A stretch of DNA of 64,000 nucleotides from Thalassobius sp034670005 (GTDB lineage: Bacteria; Pseudomonadota; Alphaproteobacteria; Rhodobacterales; Rhodobacteraceae): the NCBI RefSeq assembly GCF_034670005.1, contig NZ_JAXMOH010000001.1, forward strand, positions 372,001 to 436,000. Direction: 5' to 3'. Shown in pieces: positions 9,150 to 17,769 of the stretch. A program made the translations under genes and the position numbers. Every line of letters starts with the position of its first letter. Position 1 is the stretch's first letter. The notes under the pieces were generated by a model that was not told the DNA's origin, searched no databases, and worked only from the letters and a program-made list of their open reading frames with translations.

Positions 9150-10151
9150 GTGAAACGGTTGTTGATTGCCATCCTGATCGCTGCTGGACTTTGGTCCGGC
9201 TACTGGTTTGTCGGGGCACAAAGAGTTAAATCCAGCTTCGCCGACTGGTTCGAAGCGCGCCGGGGCGAAGCCTGGGCTGCGGACTATTCCGACCTGACCC
9301 TGCAGGGGTTTCCCAATCGGTTCGACACCACCTTCACCGATCTGGAATTGGCCGATCCGACCACGGGCTGGGCTTGGCAGGTACCGTTTTTCCAAATCCT
9401 GAGGCTGAGCTACAAACCGAACCATGTCATCGCGATCTGGCCCGATCAGCAGTTGATCGCCACACCGACTGACAAATTCGATATCAGCAGCGCCAAGATG
9501 CAGGCCAGCGTGATTACTGACAAGAATTCCAATCTGGCGCTGAACCGCGCCAACCTGGTCGCTGACAGCGTGCAAATCACTCGACGTGATCATGACGCAA
9601 CCACGATGACCGCGCTGCATTTGGCGGTGCGACGCGATGACGATCAGGCCAGCCTTTACCGTTTTGCCCTGACAGCCGACGATCTGGCCCCGTCATCGAC
9701 TTTCCGAAAACTGGTCGATCGCAGCGGCGGGTTGCCTCGGACCCTGTCTGCATTCAGCGCCGATTTTCAGGTCGGTTTCGACCAGCCTTGGGATCTGGAC
9801 GCGATTGAAGACGGCCGCCCACAACCCCGCCGCATCAACGTGAAGCTGGCAGAGGCGAAATGGGGTAATCTGGAACTGGCGCTGGCTGGTGATCTGGAGA
9901 TCGACAACCGCGGTCGCCCGAAGGGGCGACTGACCATAAAAGCGCGGAATTGGCGCGAAATACTCGATATGGCGGTTGCCTCGCAGGTCATATCGCGGGG
10001 CGTTGCCGATCAACTGGAAAGCGGTTTGACCCTGATCGCCGGACTTGCCGGCAATCCCAGAACGCTGGATATTCCGTTGGATTTTCGTCGCGATCTGGTG
10101 TTTCTGGGGCCGGTTCCGATCAGCGCGGCACCACTGCTGCGGTTGCGCTGA
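9150..10151 (+). CDS. DUF2125 domain-containing protein
   Basis: A 333-residue protein with an N-terminal hydrophobic segment (residues 3-22), probably a membrane anchor or signal sequence, followed by the DUF2125 pattern. Recognisable blocks are FPNRFDTTFTDLEL, WQVPFFQI and IWPDQQ in the first 110 residues. DUF2125 proteins are common in Alphaproteobacteria and have no established function; a periplasmic or envelope location is inferred. It starts with GTG at 9150. The stop is directly followed by the stop of the convergent extensin-like gene, with no spacer. Confidence 0.8.
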   Translation: MKRLLIAILIAAGLWSGYWFVGAQRVKSSFADWFEARRGEAWAADYSDLTLQGFPNRFDTTFTDLELADPTTGWAWQVPFFQILRLSYKPNHVIAIWPDQQLIATPTDKFDISSAKMQASVITDKNSNLALNRANLVADSVQITRRDHDATTMTALHLAVRRDDDQASLYRFALTADDLAPSSTFRKLVDRSGGLPRTLSAFSADFQVGFDQPWDLDAIEDGRPQPRRINVKLAEAKWGNLELALAGDLEIDNRGRPKGRLTIKARNWREILDMAVASQVISRGVADQLESGLTLIAGLAGNPRTLDIPLDFRRDLVFLGPVPISAAPLLRLR

Positions 10152-10934
10152 TCAGCGGCAATAGGACCCGCTGCGATAGCGCGCGGTGTCGAAATGGAAA
10201 TGGTTTTTATGAAAACGGTCGCTTTCGGGGCCCAGAACGGTACCGAATGTGCCGCAGGCGCTTTTGTGCATCTTGCGTAAAATCTTGCGCTCTTTGCGCT
10301 TCTTCCAACCGTCCAGCACGGTGATTTCATCGCCGTTCTTCAAGATAAAGCCACCGATATCTATGGCGTGGCCCTTCCCATGTTCGGAAATCCTGGCACC
10401 CTTTTGATTGTTGCGCGTCCGACATGAATAGCTGGCAAAGATACGTATTTTCTCCACGCCGCCGCCACGCCGCTTAATGGCAGGTTTCATTCCATTTTCA
10501 ATCCATGTTTTCAATGCTTTGGCCGTTTGACAATCCACCGTCGCCGACTGACTGAGCGCAATACCCGAAACCGATTTAACCCGCACCGCTTCCTGCACGC
10601 CACAGCCGGTAATCCGGCCCGGCACATAGCCCACGGGTTCGCCAACCAGATCGGGATCATTGCACACGGTCCCCCGGCGTCGGTCCTTGCGGGACTGGAT
10701 CGCTTCGTCGAACCCGGAATCGGACCGGGTTCTGGGTCTGAACAATCCCAACATGCCTTTGCGATCCGGCGTCTCGACCTGCTGTTGGACTCCCAATACG
10801 CGGGGCGTGACATCCTGAATGATGGACTGCGCCAGATCCCCCCTGGCAACTGGACGCAGCGAGGTTCCTGGCGCGTTGGCATCAGCTGCCTGCGCCATTG
10901 CCAAACCGATCAGAACCGCCAGAATCTTTTTCAT
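10152..10934 (-). CDS. Extensin-like family protein, secreted
   Basis: A 260-residue exported protein. A signal peptide fits residues 1-19 (MKKILAVLIGLAMAQAADA). The C-terminal half matches the bacterial extensin-like domain, with ASYSCRTRN, SEHGKGHAIDIGGF and HKNHFHFD motifs. The His and Asp residues resemble those of D-Ala-D-Ala metallopeptidases of the VanY/DD-peptidase fold, so a role in cell-wall cleavage is plausible but unproven. Six cysteines could form disulphides in the periplasm. It overlaps the upstream tyrC stop by 4 bp and so is probably translated from the same hisC-tyrC message. Confidence 0.82.
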   Translation of the reverse strand: MKKILAVLIGLAMAQAADANAPGTSLRPVARGDLAQSIIQDVTPRVLGVQQQVETPDRKGMLGLFRPRTRSDSGFDEAIQSRKDRRRGTVCNDPDLVGEPVGYVPGRITGCGVQEAVRVKSVSGIALSQSATVDCQTAKALKTWIENGMKPAIKRRGGGVEKIRIFASYSCRTRNNQKGARISEHGKGHAIDIGGFILKNGDEITVLDGWKKRKERKILRKMHKSACGTFGTVLGPESDRFHKNHFHFDTARYRSGSYCR

Positions 10935-11848
10935 TCGTGTATTTTGACCCGCCCGAAATCCGGAGCTTCGGTATCCTGCCCCGCTTCGATGATACCACGG
11001 CGAATTGCGCGGGTTCTAGTAAAATACTCGAACAGTTCGTCCCCGTCGCCGGTGCGGATCGCCCGCTGCAACGCAAACAGTTCTTCGGTGAACCGGCCAA
11101 GGATTTCCAAAGTGGCATCTTTGTTGGTCATGAACACATCGCGCCACATGGTCGGATCAGAAGCTGCGATCCGGGTAAAGTCGCGGAACCCGGCGGCGGA
11201 ATACTTGATCACCTCCTGATCCGAAACCCGGCTGAGATCGTCGGCCACGCCAACCATCGTATAGGCGATCAGGTGTGGAATATGGCTGACCACGGCACAG
11301 ACCAGATCGTGATGTTCGACCTCCATCCGTTCGCAATTGGCCCCCAAAGCCTGCCAGAATTGTTCCAGCTTCTGCGTTGCGTCTTCCGGCGCACCATCGG
11401 GCACAATCAGGCACCAACGATTGTCGAACAGCGAGGCGAACCCCGATTCCGGACCGGAATGTTCTGTGCCCGCCATCGGATGGGCGCCGACGAAACTTAC
11501 CCCTTTGGGCAGATGTGGGCGCACCGTTTCGATCACAGATTTCTTCACCGACCCAACATCGCTGACCGTGGCGCCGGGTTTCAGATGCGGTGAAATTTCT
11601 GCGGCCACCGCCCCCATTGCACCAACAGGCACACAAAGCACTACCAGGTCGGCGTCCTGTACAGCCTCGATGACGCTGTCGCAAACCCGGTCACACAACC
11701 CGATCCGGCGCGCGGTATCGCGGGTTTCCTGCGACCGGGCGTAACCCGTCACTTCGCGGGCTACCCCGGCACGCTTCATTGCCCAGAACATCGAACTGGC
11801 GATCAGCCCCAGACCGATCAGCGCAACACGATCATATACCGGGGTCAT
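10931..11848 (-). CDS. tyrC: Prephenate/arogenate dehydrogenase
   Basis: A 305-residue enzyme converting prephenate or arogenate to hydroxyphenylpyruvate or tyrosine with NAD(P). The Rossmann motif GLGLIASS is at residues 12-19. Diagnostic blocks follow: DVGSVKKSV (about 97-105), GAHPMAGTEHSG (about 121-132), and SHIPHL near 190. Length is normal for the cyclohexadienyl dehydrogenase class. It overlaps hisC by 4 bp at its start and the extensin-like gene by 4 bp at its end. This hisC-tyrC pairing fits the dual use of HisC-type aminotransferases in tyrosine and phenylalanine synthesis. Whether prephenate or arogenate is preferred cannot be told. Confidence 0.9.
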   Translation of the reverse strand: MTPVYDRVALIGLGLIASSMFWAMKRAGVAREVTGYARSQETRDTARRIGLCDRVCDSVIEAVQDADLVVLCVPVGAMGAVAAEISPHLKPGATVSDVGSVKKSVIETVRPHLPKGVSFVGAHPMAGTEHSGPESGFASLFDNRWCLIVPDGAPEDATQKLEQFWQALGANCERMEVEHHDLVCAVVSHIPHLIAYTMVGVADDLSRVSDQEVIKYSAAGFRDFTRIAASDPTMWRDVFMTNKDATLEILGRFTEELFALQRAIRTGDGDELFEYFTRTRAIRRGIIEAGQDTEAPDFGRVKIHE

Positions 11849-12930
11849 GTTTCACCTCTTTTGAACTGACCAATCGCATGCGCCACCCGGCGGCAGGATG
11901 ATTCATCGCCAATGGTGATGCGCAGACAATTCGGCAGGCCGTAGCCAGCCACTTTGCGTACGATCAGCCCCTGCGTTTTCAGATAGGCATCGCAGGCGTC
12001 GGCTTCGTTCTGATTGGCGAACCGCGCCAGAATGAAATTGGTGTGCGAAGGATCGGACTCGACGCCGAGATCTTTCAATGCCGTCGCCAGCCAACAGCGC
12101 AAACGTTCATTATCCGTGCGACATTTCTCCATAAAGTCAGTATCGCGCAACGCCGCTTCGGCAGTCGCCAACTGTACCGTGGACAGGTTGAATGGTTGCC
12201 GCACCCGGTTCAGAACATCAATGATGGCGCGCGGCGCATAGCCCCAGCCGATCCGAAGACCGCCAAGCCCGTAGATCTTGGAAAACGTACGGGTCATGAT
12301 CACATTTTCGCGGCGTTCCACCAACGATACACCGCCGTCATAGTCGGCTTCGAATTCCGCATAAGCCCCGTCAAGCACAAGCAGCGCTTCGGCGGGCAGG
12401 CCTTCGGCCAGCCGGGTGCAGGCATCCAGATCAATCATCGTCCCGGTCGGATTGGCCGGGTTGGCAATGAACACGATCCGGGTCTTGTCGGTGCAGGCAG
12501 CAAGGATCGCGTCGACATCCACCACCCGGTCCTTTTCGGCGACCTTCACCGGGGTCGCGCCGCAGGCATGCGCCAGGATCGGGTACATTGAAAACCCGTG
12601 TTCGGTGTAGATCACCTCATCCCCCGGTCCGGCATAGGACTGTGCGATGAATTGCAACACTTCGTCAGACCCGACGCCGCAAATGACGTTTTCCGGATCG
12701 ACGTCGTGAATTTCACCGATGGCCGCACGCAATTCGGCGTGATCGGTCGAAGGATAACGATGCAACTCATAAGACGCGCGGCGGGCGGCCGCGGATGCCG
12801 ACGGGCTGGGTCCGTAAGGGTTTTCGTTCGAGCTGAGCTTCACAACATCGGACACGCCTTCGACATGGGCAGCGCCGCCGACATATAGATCAATTTCCAT
12901 GATGCCGGGCTGTGGCGTGATCTTGGTCAT
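11845..12930 (-). CDS. hisC: Histidinol-phosphate aminotransferase
   Basis: PLP-dependent class I/II aminotransferase of 361 residues, acting on imidazole-acetol phosphate in histidine synthesis. With tyrC next door it may also act on aromatic keto acids. The N-terminal block LSSNENPYGPSPSA and the PLP-lysine region TRTFSKIYGLGGLRIGW are diagnostic. The ATG at 12930 is preceded by AAGGAGACAGGAAC; the open frame extends 26 codons further but has no support. It is the first gene of the hisC-tyrC-extensin run, with 4-bp overlaps throughout. Confidence 0.92.
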   Translation of the reverse strand: MTKITPQPGIMEIDLYVGGAAHVEGVSDVVKLSSNENPYGPSPSASAAARRASYELHRYPSTDHAELRAAIGEIHDVDPENVICGVGSDEVLQFIAQSYAGPGDEVIYTEHGFSMYPILAHACGATPVKVAEKDRVVDVDAILAACTDKTRIVFIANPANPTGTMIDLDACTRLAEGLPAEALLVLDGAYAEFEADYDGGVSLVERRENVIMTRTFSKIYGLGGLRIGWGYAPRAIIDVLNRVRQPFNLSTVQLATAEAALRDTDFMEKCRTDNERLRCWLATALKDLGVESDPSHTNFILARFANQNEADACDAYLKTQGLIVRKVAGYGLPNCLRITIGDESSCRRVAHAIGQFKRGET

Positions 12931-13064
12931 GTTCCTGTCTCCTTCGGCTTTCCATAGCAAAGCCACTCCGGGCAGGGAAAGATCGAACTGACTCTGGGCA
13001 GCGCCCACATTGGCGCAGTTGCCAATGTGCCATGCCTGCCCCTTTCCCCGCTGGCAGACAAAGA

Positions 13065-13100
13065 AAAGCCCGCCACACGAGGCTTCGTGCGGCGGGCTTT
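13065..13100 (-). terminator. Rho-independent terminator of rpsD
   Basis: Long hairpin read on the minus strand. Ten-base arms (AAAGCCCGCC and GGCGGGCTTT) are followed after one mismatch by an inner 5-bp stem (CACGA/TCGTG) and a GGCT loop. On the minus strand it is followed by a T-rich stretch (TTTTCTTTG). It begins 30 bp after the rpsD stop and separates rpsD from hisC. Confidence 0.9.
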
Positions 13101-13130
13101 CCGAAAACTTAGTATTCCGGCGAAGAACCC

Positions 13131-13751
13131 TTAGTTCTTCGCGTAGAATTCAACCACCAGGTTCGGTTCCATGATCACCGGGTAAGGAACATCGCCCAGA
13201 CTCGGAGTGCGCACGAAGGTAGCGGCCATTTTCGAATGGTCGGCGTCGATGTAGTCGGGAACGTCACGCTCGGGCAGCTGAACGGCTTCCAGCAGGACCG
13301 CCATTTGCTTCGACTTCTCACGCACTTCTACCACGTCGCCTTCTTTGACGCGATAGGAGGGGATGTTCACCGGCTGGCCGTTAACCAGGACGTGACCGTG
13401 GTTCACGAACTGACGCGCAGCGAAAACGGTCGGCACAAACTTGGCGCGGTAGACGACGGCGTCCAGGCGGCGCTCCAGCAGGCCGATCAGGTTTTCACCG
13501 GTATCGCCTTTGACACGTTCGGCTTCGCCGTAGATGCGGCGGAATTGCTTTTCGGTCAGATCGCCGTAGTAGCCCTTCAGCTTCTGCTTGGCGCGCAGCT
13601 GAGTGCCGAAGTCGGACAGTTTACCCTTGCGGCGCTGACCGTGCTGGCCGGGGCCATATTCGCGGCGATTGACGGGGGATTTCGGACGACCCCAGATGTT
13701 TTCACCCATCCGGCGGTCAATTTTGTACTTGGCAGACGTGCGTTTGGTCAC
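13131..13751 (-). CDS. rpsD: 30S ribosomal protein S4
   Basis: Primary 16S rRNA-binding protein that nucleates assembly of the small subunit body. The 206 residues match the alphaproteobacterial S4 form: TKRTSAKYKIDRRMGENIWG near the N-terminus, the REYGPGQHG block, and an S4 RNA-binding domain (RRLDAVVYRAKF; FVNHGHVLVNG; IPSYRVKEGD). The start is GTG at 13751 with AAGGAG upstream; the ATG 24 bases earlier would overlap the ribosome site. It is monocistronic, with a strong promoter at 13870-13897 and a terminator at 13065-13100. Confidence 0.97.
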   Translation of the reverse strand: MTKRTSAKYKIDRRMGENIWGRPKSPVNRREYGPGQHGQRRKGKLSDFGTQLRAKQKLKGYYGDLTEKQFRRIYGEAERVKGDTGENLIGLLERRLDAVVYRAKFVPTVFAARQFVNHGHVLVNGQPVNIPSYRVKEGDVVEVREKSKQMAVLLEAVQLPERDVPDYIDADHSKMAATFVRTPSLGDVPYPVIMEPNLVVEFYAKN

Positions 13752-13869
13752 GGCTGATCTCCTTCTTAAGGGCATCGCCCGGTGGGGCGACTATGAAGGG
13801 CGTTGTCCTCTTGGGTTTCCCCATGACAGGCATCCCCTTGCAGGGGCCACCAACACCAATGAAGTCGCG

Positions 13870-13897
13870 CTTATATAGGGGTTCGGGACAGAGTCAA
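13870..13897 (-). promoter_or_regulatory. Sigma-70 promoter of rpsD
   Basis: On the minus strand, TTGACT (13892-13897) and TATAAG (13870-13875) are separated by 16 bp. Initiation just downstream would give a leader of about 110 nt before the rpsD GTG. That leader can form a CCCC/GGGG hairpin. S4 represses its own operon in some bacteria, so a regulatory role for the leader is possible but only inferred. Confidence 0.75.
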
Positions 13898-13926
13898 GTG
13901 AGCGCAGCCAGGATAGTAAGTCCTCA

Positions 13927-13961
13927 TGGCCCAGCGGCGCAAAGCGCCGTGTTCCGGGCCA
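13927..13961 (-). terminator. Nested hairpin after the Hint-domain gene
   Basis: Outer arms TGGCCC/GGGCCA and inner arms CGGCGC/GCGCCG around an AAA loop make a strong stem that begins 4 bases after the Hint gene stop. No T-tract follows on the minus strand, so it may act as a weak terminator or as an mRNA 3' end stabiliser. Confidence 0.5.
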
Positions 13962-13965
13962 CGAC

Positions 13966-15030
13966 CTAAGCCGCCTCGTACATCAAAATCGCCGCTTCCG
14001 ACTGGCTCAGGTTGCGCCGCGCGTAACCGCCATAGGCATGCGGATCCATTTCCAGTTCCGGATACCGCGACAGAAGCCGCATTCGATCAGTGTCTTCCAG
14101 CGTCGACAGCGCCGCATTCGAGGGATGGAAGCTTTCGGTTTCCACCCCATTGGCCCAAAGCACCTGATGGCTGCCCAGCAGCAGATGGATATAGGTCACT
14201 TCCCGCAGTTGCGTATCGACCTTGATCAGGTCGCCGTCAATCAGATCTTCGGCCGCAACCAGAACCTCGGGCGTATTGAACAGGGCGCGGGCGACATCGC
14301 CACGCACCAACATGCGGTGGCTGGGCGACACCAGCAATTCCTCATCCGGTCGTTGCACCCCCAATGCGCCCGCACGGATGCGGATCGGGCGTAATTTCGG
14401 CATCGCGAACAGCCGCGCGCCGGTCATGCGGCGGCTACCGATCCAAAGGATTTCCTCGGCCCCGTTATCCTTGGTCTGGACCCGGTCGCCTTCGCGCAGA
14501 TCCTCGACCCGTTTCGGACCTTTCGGGGTTTCGATCCGGGTGCCGGGGGTGAAACAGATCACTCCGCCGCTGCCGGGACTCATATGATTGGCCTGCATCG
14601 CATCGAGCGTGTGATGCACCACCCACAGATCACGGTTCGATGGCGGTATCTGCCCCATGAACATCAGTAAAGGCCGGGCACCGTCGCCCACTTCGATAAT
14701 CGTCAGAGTAAACGTTCGCGACCCGTCAGTGACAACGATATTGCTGTCCAACAACGGTTCATCGACCGCGACCGCATCAAGATCGGTCGTGTTCTGTTTC
14801 GCTGCCCCCACCAGACGGCGCACCATGCGCGCTGCCCTACGGCGGAGATTGGCCTCTCCGTCCGCCTGATCCAAACGTAGCAGTTCTGTCGGTCCGTCCA
14901 CCCTCACCGCATCGCCATGCCAAGACCAAGAGGTCCCAACGCTGAGCGCGTGCAAAGGGGCGGCTTCTATGCCGTCTACTTTTGTTTGTGACCAGGAAAT
15001 GACGAACGTGCCGCTAAAGCCCGTTCCCAT
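13966..15030 (-). CDS. Hint (hedgehog/intein) domain protein
   Basis: A 354-residue protein. The N-terminal part (1-155) is a domain of unknown function without RTX repeats. A Hint module starts at Cys159 within VICFTPGTRIETPKGPKRVE, followed by LREGDRV and later LLVSPSHRMLV, a typical Hint block. In Rhodobacterales such modules occur in secreted or surface proteins and are thought to allow self-processing. No extein resumes after the domain, so it is not an inserted intein. The start at ATG 15030 has an AGGCAGG sequence upstream. The substrate or partner is unknown. Confidence 0.82.
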   Translation of the reverse strand: MGTGFSGTFVISWSQTKVDGIEAAPLHALSVGTSWSWHGDAVRVDGPTELLRLDQADGEANLRRRAARMVRRLVGAAKQNTTDLDAVAVDEPLLDSNIVVTDGSRTFTLTIIEVGDGARPLLMFMGQIPPSNRDLWVVHHTLDAMQANHMSPGSGGVICFTPGTRIETPKGPKRVEDLREGDRVQTKDNGAEEILWIGSRRMTGARLFAMPKLRPIRIRAGALGVQRPDEELLVSPSHRMLVRGDVARALFNTPEVLVAAEDLIDGDLIKVDTQLREVTYIHLLLGSHQVLWANGVETESFHPSNAALSTLEDTDRMRLLSRYPELEMDPHAYGGYARRNLSQSEAAILMYEAA

Positions 15031-15171
15031 GCCTGATACCTGCCTTCAAACTTTTTTTATTACCCAAAGGCTAACAGAGCCTGCCGACTCTGCAAAGCCC
15101 CGACGCACCCTTGAGACATAAACTGTGCAAAATAATCACACTTTGCAGATATTTATCTCGTGACCCTAAAG

Positions 15172-16086
15172 TCAGAAATTCAGATTGAGACGCACCGAGC
15201 CGATCAACTGACCTTCGCCCTGACCCAGAAATTCCTCGCCCAGCCAGGTCAATCCGTAAAATCCACTGCTGTTCTCGCCCTGCCAATGCACCCCGGCGCG
15301 CAGCCGTTGACGGCTGTCGGTCAGGGTAAATCCGCGGCTGGTAGGCAGATAGATGGAATCTGTCACCTTCGCGATATCGCCGCCAAGGACGAATGTGTAT
15401 CCGGCATCGGAATTCTGCATGGTGCGGTACCGCTGACCGCTGACCGGGTCGCGCACCAACAATTCGCCCCGACCAATTTGACCGATGGTGACGTCGGCCC
15501 CGGCGCGCAACAGCGTTTCGACCCCGACCCGGGTTTCCAAAAACGGCCGCAGCGTGGCACCCTGCCCCAAGGCGTAGTCACGCCCCAGTTCCATTACGAA
15601 TGTCGGATGCACCCCATTACCGATCTGTCCGGACAGTGTGGCAGCCGATGCCGAATCCACGCCCAAAGCGTCATGCAGCGCGCCCTGAAAATCGTCCAGC
15701 CCTGTCATCGGGCCCGTCAGAACCATATCCATCCCCATGGAAATGTCGGTCTCTCTGCGCTGATAGTGGGTGTGAAGCCCAAAGGACAGGCTGCCCGCAT
15801 AGGGCCGATCGCCAGCGGCAGGCGATACCAGATTATCCGGGGCAATGATTTCTCCGTTAATGCGGAATTCCAGCAACTCACCGAATTTTTCGGGCAAGGC
15901 GCCATCCCAGCTGTAACCGTAGATGCGGCTGGAAGCGACCGATCCGCTGTGCCAGCGATCCTGTGTATCGCCGATAAAATCGTTGGTTATCAGGCGGCCA
16001 TAGCCCAACCGGACCCGTTCTTCGGCAAAAGCCTGAGATGTCAGCAAAAGCAGCCCAAGGGCGGCAGCGGTCAAGAAACGGATCAT
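15172..16086 (-). CDS. Outer-membrane lipid A deacylase, LpxR family (DUF2219)
   Basis: A 304-residue outer-membrane beta-barrel with a signal peptide at residues 1-21 (ending SQAFA). LpxR removes the 3'-acyloxyacyl group of lipid A in Salmonella. The conserved N-terminal block NDFIGDTQDRWHSG (about 35-48) matches the family's Asn-Asp active-site region, and RPYAGSLSFG is the usual second block. The C-terminal residue is Phe after alternating hydrophobics (VRLNLNF), as expected of a Bam substrate. Enzyme activity is inferred only from family membership; the exact lipid A substrate in this lineage is unknown. Confidence 0.78.
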   Translation of the reverse strand: MIRFLTAAALGLLLLTSQAFAEERVRLGYGRLITNDFIGDTQDRWHSGSVASSRIYGYSWDGALPEKFGELLEFRINGEIIAPDNLVSPAAGDRPYAGSLSFGLHTHYQRRETDISMGMDMVLTGPMTGLDDFQGALHDALGVDSASAATLSGQIGNGVHPTFVMELGRDYALGQGATLRPFLETRVGVETLLRAGADVTIGQIGRGELLVRDPVSGQRYRTMQNSDAGYTFVLGGDIAKVTDSIYLPTSRGFTLTDSRQRLRAGVHWQGENSSGFYGLTWLGEEFLGQGEGQLIGSVRLNLNF

Positions 16087-16270
16087 ACGATCACCCTAAT
16101 CAAACGCCCCCCAGCGTCCCAACTTGGTAAACGACAGGCGGAGTGAATTCTAGTGCAGCGAAGCCACAATCGAACGATTTCGCCGCATCTGCCGGAAATG
16201 CTGCAAGGACCATGCCCGGCGTCGCAACCGTTAAGTATTGGCGTCACTCCGTTTGTCAGATCTGGCCCGG

Positions 16271-16699
16271 CTACTCCATCACGCTGCTCAGCAACAGGCT
16301 TGTTTCGCTGTTGAGCACGCCTTTAACTTCGCGGATTTCGCGCAAAATCCGGTCGAATTGGGGCAGGGTTTCGGCGCGGACTTCTACTACCAGATCCCAG
16401 GCCCCGTTGGTGGAATGGATTGATGATACTTCTGGGATCGCCCGCAGGGTACGGATCACCGTGCGCGACATGCTGCCCTGCAATTCGATCGTGGTGATGG
16501 CGCGAACCTGATCTTGCTGGTCGGCATCGGTTTCGATGGTGAATTTGCGAATCCGTCCGTCTGAAACCAAGGCATCGATGCGGGTTTTCACCGTTGTTCG
16601 AGACACCCCGGCGATATGCGCCAATTCGGTGATCGAAGCGCGGGAATTGTCCCGCAAAGCGGCAATCAAGCGGCGGTCGGTGGTGTTGAGCTCTGACAT
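16271..16699 (-). CDS. Lrp/AsnC family transcriptional regulator
   Basis: A 142-residue regulator with an N-terminal winged helix-turn-helix (RLIAALRDNSRASITELAHIAG at about 8-29, kept in full by the family) and a C-terminal ligand-binding RAM/AsnC domain. It is divergent from the arginase-ornithine cyclodeaminase operon with 140 bp between the starts. It is the obvious candidate to control that operon in response to arginine or ornithine, which is inference from position. Inverted repeats in the spacer are listed separately. Confidence 0.88.
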   Translation of the reverse strand: MSELNTTDRRLIAALRDNSRASITELAHIAGVSRTTVKTRIDALVSDGRIRKFTIETDADQQDQVRAITTIELQGSMSRTVIRTLRAIPEVSSIHSTNGAWDLVVEVRAETLPQFDRILREIREVKGVLNSETSLLLSSVME

Positions 16700-16718
16700 A
16701 GATACCTCTCAAGATTTA

Positions 16719-16775
16719 TCCAATTTGCAAGATACCCTTTCGGATTGGAAAGTCGAGCGATCAAATTGAGCAATT
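16719..16775. promoter_or_regulatory. AT-rich inverted repeats in the Lrp/arginase spacer
   Basis: The spacer holds TCCAAT (16719-16724) mirrored by ATTGGA (16744-16749), and AATTG-AG-CAATT (16764-16775). Lrp-family proteins bind such loosely palindromic AT-rich sites in series, so these are plausible operator sites for the adjacent regulator. No strong sigma-70 hexamers were identified here. Confidence 0.4.
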
Positions 16776-16839
16776 ATTCGACTGAAACAGGTCAATAAAT
16801 TCAACAAAATGGAGGAAACAAATATGTGCAGGACCTTTG

Positions 16840-17769
16840 ATGACTCAATGTTGCCACCTTATCGGTGCCCCGGTTCAGACCGGCGCGTCACAACCCGGAT
16901 GCCTGATGGGTCCGGCGGCGTTTCGCACTGCTGGTCTTCCGGAAAAATTGCGACAACTGGGTTGGGACGTGGTGGACTGCGGCGACGCCGCCCTACCCGA
17001 AACCACCCCTATCGCCCATGCCAATGAAGCGGTCCATAACCTAGCCGAAATGGTCAGCTGGACCCGGGTTTTGTCTCAGGCGGCCTATGACGCGATGACC
17101 GCCAGCGACATGCCCATTTTCATGGGCGGCGATCATTCGATGGCCGCAGGCACCGTCAGTGGCGTTTCCCGATTTGCCGCCGAGCAGAACCGCCCGCTAT
17201 TCGTACTGTGGCTGGATGCCCATCCCGATCTGCATACACTCGACAGCACCGGCAGCGGTAACCTGCATGGTACTCCGGTTGCCTACTTCACCGGGCAGCC
17301 GGGATTTGACATGTTCCCCCCCTTGGCCGCACCGGTCGATCCGGGCAATATCTGCATGATGGGTATCCGCTCTGTTGACCCGGCTGAACATGCCCGGATC
17401 AAGGAACTCGGTGTTACCGTGCATGACATGCGCACCCTTGACGAACGTGGTGTCGCGGCGCCGCTGGCCGAATTCCTGGCCCGGGTGAGCGCGGTCAACG
17501 GTTTGCTGCATGTCAGTCTTGATGTCGATTTCCTTGACCCTGCCATCGCGCCCGCAGTGGGCACCACCGTACCCGGTGGCGCCACCTTCCGAGAAGCGCA
17601 TCTGATTATGGAAATGCTGCATGACAGCGGCTTGGTAGGATCGCTCGACCTGGTGGAACTGAACCCCTTCCTCGATGAACGCGGCCGCACAGCGCTGCTA
17701 ATGACCGATCTGACCGCCAGCCTGTTCGGGCGGCGCGTTTTGGATCGGATGACCCGGAGCTTCGCATGA
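16840..17769 (+). CDS. rocF: Arginase
   Basis: Mn-dependent ureohydrolase that splits arginine into ornithine and urea. The ligand motifs are clear: GGDHS (first His and Asp-containing loop), DAHPDLH (Asp-x-His-x-Asp) and SLDVDFLDP (second Asp pair). Length is about 309. The start is uncertain: ATG at 16840 has AGGA six bases upstream, and a TTG precedes it at 16837. The stronger GGAGG at 16811 fits an ATG at 16824 that is in a different frame. The stop overlaps the next gene as ATGA, so arginine is channelled to proline through ornithine. Confidence 0.9.
   Translation: MTQCCHLIGAPVQTGASQPGCLMGPAAFRTAGLPEKLRQLGWDVVDCGDAALPETTPIAHANEAVHNLAEMVSWTRVLSQAAYDAMTASDMPIFMGGDHSMAAGTVSGVSRFAAEQNRPLFVLWLDAHPDLHTLDSTGSGNLHGTPVAYFTGQPGFDMFPPLAAPVDPGNICMMGIRSVDPAEHARIKELGVTVHDMRTLDERGVAAPLAEFLARVSAVNGLLHVSLDVDFLDPAIAPAVGTTVPGGATFREAHLIMEMLHDSGLVGSLDLVELNPFLDERGRTALLMTDLTASLFGRRVLDRMTRSFA

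Noticed and set aside
13966..15030. Intein inside a host protein
   Set aside because: The Hint module is C-terminal with no resumed extein and no recognisable host enzyme, so it is a Hint-domain protein.
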